From Chrysochromulina parva (lineage: Eukaryota; Haptophyta; Prymnesiales; Chrysochromulinaceae): a DNA stretch of 21,736 nt. Position numbers and translations under genes: made by a program. Shown here piece after piece: positions 15,256 through 21,736 of the stretch. Location: contig PJAB01000710.1 in assembly GCA_002887195.1 (NCBI GenBank), positions 1 through 21,736 of the forward strand, in the 5' to 3' direction. Within the stretch, counting starts at the first letter, position 1. Every line of letters begins with the position of its first letter. The notes under the pieces are model-generated. The model made no database searches. It saw only the letters and a list, made by a program, of their open reading frames with translations, and had not been told where the DNA came from.

Positions 15256-15912
15256 ATGCTGTTGGCACCGTGCCTCGGTCTGTGCGCCTTCGTACCGCAC
15301 GGAGTCCTAGTCCGTCCGGCATTTACCACACGCTCTCTGCCCGCACCGAGCATGCTGGATGCTGGCACTCTACTTGCGACCACCTCTGCCATCGAGAAGC
15401 TCTCGAATCCACTCGGCGACCCGATCGGCGCGGCTTTTGAGTTCGTCACGCTCGTGCCGCAACCATTCTGGCTGCTGATTGTATTTGCGCCCAATTGGAA
15501 GGGCACCCGTGACATCTTCGAGCCCATCCAGCCCATCGCGTTAATAGCCTTCGTGCATCTGTTCATCGTCGTGCTCAGTACCCAGGGATCGCCCGAGACG
15601 GGCACCGCTCCGCTGGACCTTTTCAACCATCTGTTCGACCCGAATTACGATGGCGTCGAGACGTTCCTCGAGTTGGCTACCTACAAGAACTTTATCAGTG
15701 AGGAGTGGACTCACGCTCTAATTTGGGATCTGTTCGTTGCCCGCTACATCTGGCTCGATGGGCGTCGGCGAGGTATCTTCACATCGCACTCGGTTCTGTT
15801 GACCAATGCGATCGGTCCACCAGGGCTTTTGCTGCACCTTGCAACCTGCCTCATCGTTGGCAAGGGGCTGCCGACGGAGACGGTGGACGAGGTGGAGCAG
15901 CCTCCGCGCTGA
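15256..15912 (+). CDS. ABA4-like (DUF4281) plastid membrane protein
   Basis: A 218-residue membrane protein of the ABA4/DUF4281 family. In plants ABA4 is needed to make neoxanthin from violaxanthin in the chloroplast; in algae with red-derived plastids the reaction is not settled. Family marks: a first hydrophobic segment with PQPFWLLIVFAPNW, a second with PIALIAFVHLFIVVL, then EEWTHALIWDLFVARYIWLD (W-x-H ... DLFV-x-R), RRRG, and the last segment with GPPGLLLHLATCLIVG. The N-terminus MLLAPCLGLCAFVPHG, then VRPAFTTRS, looks like a signal peptide ending at A-F followed by a basic, hydroxylated transit peptide, as expected for secondary plastids (the ASAFAP-type motif). This is the best clue to the organism's lineage. 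It stands alone between the channel and histone genes on the same strand. Confidence 0.85.
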   Translation: MLLAPCLGLCAFVPHGVLVRPAFTTRSLPAPSMLDAGTLLATTSAIEKLSNPLGDPIGAAFEFVTLVPQPFWLLIVFAPNWKGTRDIFEPIQPIALIAFVHLFIVVLSTQGSPETGTAPLDLFNHLFDPNYDGVETFLELATYKNFISEEWTHALIWDLFVARYIWLDGRRRGIFTSHSVLLTNAIGPPGLLLHLATCLIVGKGLPTETVDEVEQPPR

Positions 15913-16840
<928 letters not shown>

Positions 16841-17126
16841 TTCTTTTAGTGATGTGATGTGGTGATGCTATGTGTTCCGATTTTTTCACGCGTGACACTG
16901 CGCCGCGAGCACCTTGGGAGAGCAGTCATGCCACACCAATTGCGTGCCACACGTGCCGCCGATTGTGCGTTGTGGTTGTGCCCGCATCGCCGGCGAGCGG
17001 CGTCCAGACACCAGTCCAAAGAAAGACGCCGCTCCGCGTGGGAGCTCGACTTCACCCTTGTCTGTCGGCGGTCGGTTGCAGGTGTTCACAGCCACAAAAC
17101 GACACCAGAACTTCGTGATTGCTCTC

Positions 17127-18608
17127 ATGTCGCACGCCAAGCCAAGCAGCGCGACTGTGGCACTGCGCTGCGCGCTCGTTTTCGGCGGATGCGCGACTCC
17201 ACTACCGCTGCGGGTCGCTTCACTTCTGCGTGTCGCCGCGCGCGAGCCGGCCAACGATCTAGATTCAGCGTCCGCAGACTTTGCGAGCAGGGTGCGCGAG
17301 CTGCGCGTTGCTGCTGGCTTTGGTGAGTCACCGCCGTGGCACGCGCCCGCTGAGACGGATCACCCGTGGGTGGCTCCGCTCGAGGCTGAGGCGCACGTTG
17401 TGCAGGCGGAGCTGCGAGCCGCGTTGCACCTTGACGGACAGAGCGCTGGCAAGCCACAGCCGTCGACGCTGTGGGACGGCGCGGAGTACGAGGCGATCGC
17501 GCCGGCGTGGCGCTTCCATCACCTGTGGCGGGATGGCGAGTGGCTGCCGGAAGCTGCGGCCAAATTCCCACGCACGGTTGCGCTGCTGCGGCGGCTCGAG
17601 GCGCGGCATGGGCTGCGGCTGAACCCTTTGCAGAATGTCGCATGTGGCTTCGCACGACAGCCCACAAGCTCGGGAATCGCGCCGCACTGCGATGGCAATC
17701 TGCTTGGACTGACCGCGCACCTGGGACTGCAGGTGCCCACGGGAGAGTGCTGGATCGACGTCGGTGGCGAGCGCCGCCGGTGGGAGGAGCGACGGCTGCT
17801 GCTGATGGACACGACGCATACGCACAGCACGCGCAACAGAGGCGAGTGTGACCGTTACATCCTGTTGCTCAACGTGCTGCGGCCCGAGGTGGAGGAATGC
17901 GAGGTGACGCTGTTGCGACACTATCTGGGCGCCCCGCCTCTGAGCCTCGACTGCCTCAACCCCGGCTGGTTAGTGGTGCCTCCCTGTGAGGGTAGGGGCT
18001 CGAGCGACGTTGGCGGGCGGCACGTTGCAGGCGAGTGCGCAGGCAAGTGCGCGGGCGCGGGCGCGGGCGAGGGCGAGGGCGAGGGCGAGGGCACCGTAGG
18101 GGACGAGCCGACCAGTGTCGCGCTCGTGTGCACGCCAAGCAGTGTGGACGACGCAGCGGCGCGCGTGCAGCTACATCCACACGGGTCATGGCTGCCGCAG
18201 CGACCCCAGGGCGGTCGGGCGGGTGTCGTGCGCTTCGAGCCCGTCTCAGAGAGACGTTACCGCGTGGTAAGCACGCAGCCGCTAGAGCCGCGGCAGTGGC
18301 CATCCGAGGCAGCGCTGAGATGTGCGGCGCTGGCGCCATTAGCTCGTAATAGCGAGCTGTCACCGTGTGCTGCGGCCATCGATGCGGACGGCTGCCTGGA
18401 GTGGATTGCCATCCCTGTGGGACCTCGGAGCCGTTGGTTGGTGCCACAGGCCACCTCCGCAGGCTCCACAGGCTCCACGGCGGAGAGCGTGCCTGATGAG
18501 ACGTTGCACGCCCACCTCGAGCTGCTGCACGCGCCGCCAGCCTTCCTTGCATGGCTGCCGGTGTATGACCGCGACGACAACGAGCTGCTGACACGGATAG
18601 ACATATAG
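17127..18608 (+). CDS. Aspartyl/asparaginyl beta-hydroxylase-like 2-oxoglutarate oxygenase
   Basis: A 493-residue protein; ATG 17127 is the first ATG of the frame. Residues about 110-260 match the aspartyl/asparaginyl beta-hydroxylase fold, a double-stranded beta-helix Fe(II)/2-oxoglutarate oxygenase: WRFHHLWRDGEWL, KFPRTVALLRRLE, then GIAPHCDGN, LTAHLGLQVPTGECWIDVGG, LLMDTTHTHSTRN and CDRYILLLNVLRPE. H187 and D189 (PHCD) plus H231 or H233 would bind iron, and R243 would bind 2-oxoglutarate. The residues before about 30 are mildly hydrophobic and could be a targeting peptide. From about 285 the protein has a Gly/Glu/Ala repeat tract (18029-18093) and then about 170 residues I do not recognise (SVALVCTPSSVDD ... 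LELLHAPPAFLAWLPVYDRDD). The substrate is unknown. It is convergent with the TCP11-like gene. Confidence 0.8.
   Translation: MSHAKPSSATVALRCALVFGGCATPLPLRVASLLRVAAREPANDLDSASADFASRVRELRVAAGFGESPPWHAPAETDHPWVAPLEAEAHVVQAELRAALHLDGQSAGKPQPSTLWDGAEYEAIAPAWRFHHLWRDGEWLPEAAAKFPRTVALLRRLEARHGLRLNPLQNVACGFARQPTSSGIAPHCDGNLLGLTAHLGLQVPTGECWIDVGGERRRWEERRLLLMDTTHTHSTRNRGECDRYILLLNVLRPEVEECEVTLLRHYLGAPPLSLDCLNPGWLVVPPCEGRGSSDVGGRHVAGECAGKCAGAGAGEGEGEGEGTVGDEPTSVALVCTPSSVDDAAARVQLHPHGSWLPQRPQGGRAGVVRFEPVSERRYRVVSTQPLEPRQWPSEAALRCAALAPLARNSELSPCAAAIDADGCLEWIAIPVGPRSRWLVPQATSAGSTGSTAESVPDETLHAHLELLHAPPAFLAWLPVYDRDDNELLTRIDI
18029..18093 (+). repeat. Short GC-rich repeat coding Ala/Gly/Glu
   Basis: Repeats of gcaggcgagtgc, then gcgggc and gagggc units, encode an AGEC/AGAG/EGEG linker between the hydroxylase fold and the C-terminal extension. 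It is a likely length-polymorphic tract. Confidence 0.85.
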
Positions 18609-19049
18609 AGGCGTGATTCGCGGGCCGAGGGGGCTTTTCGGCAACGATGGAGCCAAAAGAAAACCAGTTCAAGTATGATGCGTGGTGTGTTGACGGATTT
18701 CGGGTTTATATGAGCCGTTTAAGCTTTAACGAGAATCGAATTATCGTATGATGATTATGGCGTCGTGGAGGGCCACACCGACGAACCGACATGCGCACCG
18801 ACCCCCGCCCGCGGGCAGCTCAGCCTACACCGACGGTAGAACTGGTGAGCATTCGATCTTGAACGGTTGAACTCAATGGAGATCAGGTTTCGCCCCGCAT
18901 GCCCACCGGACTACCCGACATCTGCCACTCACGCCCGAATGTGGACGTAGATGCTAACCTCCCTGCTGTCTGCGAATGACATCAACCTGACTGAGCGTAG
19001 ACTGAGCGTGCTCACCCAAGGTCGTGGAGCATGCTCACCCACGGTATGG
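18609..19049. other. Convergent intergenic spacer
   Basis: This 441-bp spacer lies between the 3' ends of the hydroxylase-like and TCP11-like genes and probably holds both 3' UTRs. I looked for snRNA, 5S and tRNA signatures on both strands and found none. It contains an imperfect direct repeat (gagcatgctcaccca and gagcgtgctcaccca, about 19003-19042). Confidence 0.6.
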
Positions 19050-20837
19050 TCACTGCGCCGAGGACGCCGCCGCCAATGGCTCGCGCTCGGCGTCACGCTC
19101 GGCGGCCAAGGCGATGAGGCGCTGGTAGATCGTCCCGACTCGAGCGATTGCCTCACGGACAAACCCGACGAGATGACGACCGATGAAGTCGCCAAGGGGG
19201 GCACCTTCGGAGCCAAGGAGGCTGGCCTCGAGCTGCGTGACCCAGCGGTTCGCCTCGGCGGCATCGGCCGGCGCCTGCCAGGAGGCGATCATGCTTGCGA
19301 GATACCCCATGAGCGCCTGCACCTCTGCCGTCTCGAGAGCACCATGGGCGACTTGGGCTTCAAGCCACGTCGGATCGAACTTATCGTCGAGCTCGTCGGT
19401 CGCGCGCTCCGAGTGCGCGCACAGAGCCTTCATGGCACCCTGCAGCTCGCGAAGCACCAGCCACAGCGCATCGTAACGGCCGTTTGCCACATGAGCAGAG
19501 ACGGCGTCCCAGTAGGCCCTTTGTGCAATCTGGCGTACGGTCTCGTCGAGAGACGTCGCTGAGGTGTGCTGCCACTGGCCTCCGTAAATTGCACGTCCCT
19601 GTGCCTCTGCCTGCGCGCCGCCGAGGACGCGCAGCTGTTCGAAGACCTCTTCAGGTGGTTCAGCGTCTGGGTCGGTGTTGCTGCGAGCCGTGCTTGCGCC
19701 GCGCTCGCGTTGCTGAGCTTTGAGGGCGACGAGCAACGTGAGAAGAACGTCGACCGTCACCGGCTTATCCATGGAAGACCACGACCTGTGGAACCGGCGG
19801 GCACGCTCGAACGAGGCAGCGAGGCTTTCAGCGGCTGGCATGGCAGACCGTTTGGTCGTTGACTCAGACGTGGGCAGCGGGCTCTCCGAGGACGAGCGTT
19901 CATCGATGGTGGTGTGGTGGGTCGCATGCGCCAGGAGTGCGAGCCGGAGTTTGCGAACAAAGCGGGTACTCTCACGACGTATGATCCGGTCATGGTCCGC
20001 ATCAGGGTCGAGGAGGTGTTCAGCATGGATGGAGAGGGAGAGAAGAGCAAGGACGAGATGCGGCGCGCCCTGTGCGCGCGCCGCGTGCTCGACCAGCACA
20101 TCGTCTACCAGTCCGATCGTTGCTGGCGTCTGCATCCAGGCCCTGAAACTGTCGAAGTTCGCCAGTCGCTTCTGCTCATCGATCTGCGAGAGCAATGCAG
20201 CAGAGGGGCTGTGGGCCGTGTCGGTAGAAATGGCGGTAGATTTTGCGTTGCTCAGGCCTGATGCCGCCTCCGCGTCCTTGGGGGGCATCTCAGTGTTGCG
20301 GGGAGAGGGGAAGCGGATCTTTGCTTGGAGGGCATGCGATCGGTTGATAACATCCAGAAGAACCTTCTGGCGCTGCTCATCGGCTTTCTCACAGCGACTA
20401 CGCTCGGCGGCCGCGCGCTCGAGGTCCATTGCTCGTTTGCGCGCTAGCGATGACTTCACCTCCTTTTCGTACCTGGTTCGGCGCTCGCGGTTGTGAGCCA
20501 CACGGTGATCAAGGTGTGCAACACGGCGCACAGCATGCTCTTCGAGGTTGTCGAGGACCTGCTGACGGAGCTTCTCGCGATTTGACTCCTCCCGAACGCG
20601 GTGAATGTGTACGCGGTTGGCGGTCTCGATGTTGTGGATTCGCACCTTTGTGACGATGGCCTTCACATGCTGAAATGCACGGAGGCTTGCGTCCTCCAAG
20701 CGCTTGTGTACGGCCTCTGGCGACTTGCCAGACCGAGCGGAAACGCGATCGTTGTAGGATTCGAGGCGGCTGACGGCTGGTCTATTCTGCACTTCCGTGT
20801 CGTGCACCGGGATCACGATCACGAGGGTGCTCGCCAT
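19050..20837 (-). CDS. TCP11-like protein with N-terminal coiled coil
   Basis: A 595-residue protein from ATG 20837. Residues about 85-175 are a basic/acidic coiled coil (REKLRQQVLDNLEEHAVRR, RYEKEVKSSLARKRAMDLE). Residues about 430-575 match the first part of the T-complex protein 11 domain: AYWDAVSAHV, YDALWLVLRELQGAMKALC, DELDDKFDPTWLEAQVAHGA, then ALMGYLASMIASWQAPADA, where TCP11 usually has LCAP-x-RD. In animals TCP11 proteins act in sperm flagellum function and signalling; plant and algal members are little studied. The usual C-terminal half of the domain (WL and YE motifs) is missing, so the protein is short for the family, or a 3' exon lies beyond 19050. The middle (about 180-420) is unrecognised. 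It is soluble, with no signal peptide. A flagellar role is inference. Confidence 0.65.
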   Translation of the reverse strand: MASTLVIVIPVHDTEVQNRPAVSRLESYNDRVSARSGKSPEAVHKRLEDASLRAFQHVKAIVTKVRIHNIETANRVHIHRVREESNREKLRQQVLDNLEEHAVRRVAHLDHRVAHNRERRTRYEKEVKSSLARKRAMDLERAAAERSRCEKADEQRQKVLLDVINRSHALQAKIRFPSPRNTEMPPKDAEAASGLSNAKSTAISTDTAHSPSAALLSQIDEQKRLANFDSFRAWMQTPATIGLVDDVLVEHAARAQGAPHLVLALLSLSIHAEHLLDPDADHDRIIRRESTRFVRKLRLALLAHATHHTTIDERSSSESPLPTSESTTKRSAMPAAESLAASFERARRFHRSWSSMDKPVTVDVLLTLLVALKAQQRERGASTARSNTDPDAEPPEEVFEQLRVLGGAQAEAQGRAIYGGQWQHTSATSLDETVRQIAQRAYWDAVSAHVANGRYDALWLVLRELQGAMKALCAHSERATDELDDKFDPTWLEAQVAHGALETAEVQALMGYLASMIASWQAPADAAEANRWVTQLEASLLGSEGAPLGDFIGRHLVGFVREAIARVGTIYQRLIALAAERDAEREPLAAASSAQ

Positions 20838-21444
20838 TTTGCAGAGGGTCGGACGTGTTGTCGGGTCCGTCCACGCAAAGAGGACCGCCTTCCTAATTTA
20901 GGAGAGATAATCGTCATTTTTTTCTTTGCACACATTTGACGAATCTCGTCTGCATTCGTGTGTGAGTATTCTTGCTGCATTCCCGCTCGCGCCGAGCCTG
21001 GAGCCTACCCACGCGACAACCGAATTGAATCATGGTCATGCCAATGAAACATGTCACTACTTGATCACAAGCGGTCAGTGCGGTGCGCCAGAGCGCTGCG
21101 AGCGCGCCTCCCGCCAAGGCCATCCAGCAGTTCCGCACACATCCCTTCTGACCACGGGTTGAACCCGCAAAACTGATAGGCGGGCGGCGCTCCCGATGAG
21201 CTCATGAGGGCACGCAAGACCATCGGGCTCCGAGGCTGCGTGCCGCTAGGCTGCCTGCTTGGCGGGGCACGCAGCCTTGGTAGCGCGGCAATAATGGCAT
21301 CCGCACACATGACGCCCGCCCGACCAGTGGCAATCCACGCTGCACACGCCAACCGCCTCACGATGGCGTCCTGTTCTCCCGCCGCGGTCGTCGCCGGCGC
21401 ACGCGCGCCTACTCGCGCGTTCTGCTGTCGAAGCGTTCAACATC
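20838..21444. other. Spacer between the TCP11-like gene and UDP-glucose dehydrogenase
   Basis: This 607-bp spacer has overlapping open frames on both strands (for example 21204-21461 plus and 21065-21361 minus). None has a domain, and they conflict with each other. It contains the hairpin at 21234-21276. The T-rich stretch at about 20918-20930 (ttttttt) lies just upstream of the TCP11-like gene. No RNA gene is recognised. Confidence 0.55.
21234..21276. repeat. 11-bp inverted repeat
   Basis: ggctgcgtgcc at 21234-21244 has its exact reverse complement at 21266-21276, with a 21-base loop; one more A-T pair extends the stem. It lies about 170 bp beyond the stop codon of UDP-glucose dehydrogenase, which reads leftward. 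Confidence 0.8.
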
Positions 21445-21736
21445 TCAGCAGAGCGGCTTGAGTGACTGTCCGACGGACCACACGCTGAAACCGATGGCCT
21501 GGCACTCGGCGATGTTGATGAGGTTGCGGCCGTCGAAGATGAAGGCGGGCTTCTGCATCTGGTCGTAGATGCGCTTGTAGTCGAGCGTTTTAAACTCGTC
21601 CCACTCGGTAAGGATACAGATGGCGTGCGCGCCCGAGCATGCAATGTACGGATCTGTCTCGATCTCGATCTTGTCGATGACCTCCTTGCCCAGGTCCGAG
21701 TAGATCTGCTCGCGCGCGACCTTGGGGTCGTAGATC
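21445..21736 (-). CDS. UDP-glucose 6-dehydrogenase, C-terminal part (partial)
   Basis: Reading the minus strand from the right edge, 96 codons end at TGA (21447-21445). The sequence begins IYDPKVAREQIYSDLG and has DPYIACSGAHAICILTEWDEF, LDYKRIYDQMQKPAFIFDGR and a closing NLINIAECQAIGFSVWSVGQ. These match the UDP-binding C-terminal domain of UDP-glucose dehydrogenase (TEWDEF, FDGRN). The enzyme oxidises UDP-glucose to UDP-glucuronate with two NAD+ in the cytosol, feeding cell-wall and extracellular polysaccharides. The catalytic Cys and NAD-binding parts lie outside the window. Third positions are strongly GC-rich. Confidence 0.95.
   Translation of the reverse strand, partial: IYDPKVAREQIYSDLGKEVIDKIEIETDPYIACSGAHAICILTEWDEFKTLDYKRIYDQMQKPAFIFDGRNLINIAECQAIGFSVWSVGQSLKPLC

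Noticed and set aside
16841..16945. Histone 3' stem-loop after H3
   Set aside because: No inverted repeat resembling the metazoan histone stem-loop is present after the stop codon.
16914..17126. N-terminal extension of the hydroxylase-like frame
   Set aside because: The frame upstream of 17127 has no ATG and reads through what looks like H3 3' flanking sequence.
18760..18910. Possible snRNA or 5S RNA between the convergent genes
   Set aside because: Compared by eye with U1, U2, U4, U5, U6 and 5S signatures on both strands; no conserved core was found.
21140..21180. tRNA-like T-arm (gggttgaaccc) near 21157
   Set aside because: The stem and loop lengths do not fit a T-arm, and no acceptor, D or anticodon arms are present at the right distances.
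21065..21361. 98-codon minus-strand frame before the TCP11-like gene, with a second frame at 20914-21138
   Set aside because: No recognisable domain, conflicting frames on the other strand, and no splice pattern joining the two convincingly.

Overview
The window is nuclear DNA of a eukaryote, most likely an alga with a red-derived secondary plastid; I favour a haptophyte. The eukaryotic evidence is a complete histone H3 gene, an F-box/LRR/cyclin protein, a mitochondrial-type Tam41, filamin repeats, a voltage-gated K+ channel with a 74-bp GT-AG intron, and a TCP11-like protein. The algal evidence is an ABA4/DUF4281 protein whose N-terminus looks like a signal peptide plus transit peptide with a Phe at the junction, as in secondary plastids. 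Coding regions are GC-rich with strong GC in third codon positions; introns are few and short. The species cannot be fixed from sequence alone.

Layout. (1) 1-111, minus: 5' end of an unidentified gene running off the left edge, divergent from (2) 387-1541, plus: a GNA1-type acetyltransferase with two tandem GNAT domains, the first lacking its acetyl-CoA loop. (3) 1708-5805, plus: a 1365-residue F-box/LRR/cyclin fusion, the most striking gene here. (4) 5806-6781: no convincing gene; holds a CpG-dense island with a G-quadruplex motif. (5) 6782-10048, minus: a filamin-repeat protein with a C-terminal segment resembling the Dam-like methylase domain of DIRS-type retroelements. (6) 10685-11809, minus: Tam41 CDP-DAG synthase. 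(7) 11904-12479: a MITE-like inverted-repeat element inside the shared upstream region of Tam41 and (8) 12609-14716, plus: a six-transmembrane K+ channel with a six-cysteine turret. (9) 15256-15912, plus: the ABA4-like plastid membrane protein. (10) 16430-16840, plus: histone H3. (11) 17127-18608, plus: an aspartyl/asparaginyl beta-hydroxylase-like protein. (12) 19050-20837, minus: a TCP11-like coiled-coil protein. (13) 21445-21736, minus: the C-terminal end of UDP-glucose 6-dehydrogenase, cut by the right edge.

There is no operon logic; these are independent nuclear genes, tightly packed. Loose themes are nucleotide-sugar metabolism (GNA1-like, UDP-glucose dehydrogenase), cell cycle and chromatin (cyclin fusion, H3), and possibly motility (filamin-repeat and TCP11-like proteins), but co-localisation does not prove a shared pathway. 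The best candidates for something undescribed are the F-box/LRR/cyclin fusion, the filamin/Dam-like chimera, and the inverted-repeat element between two divergent genes.
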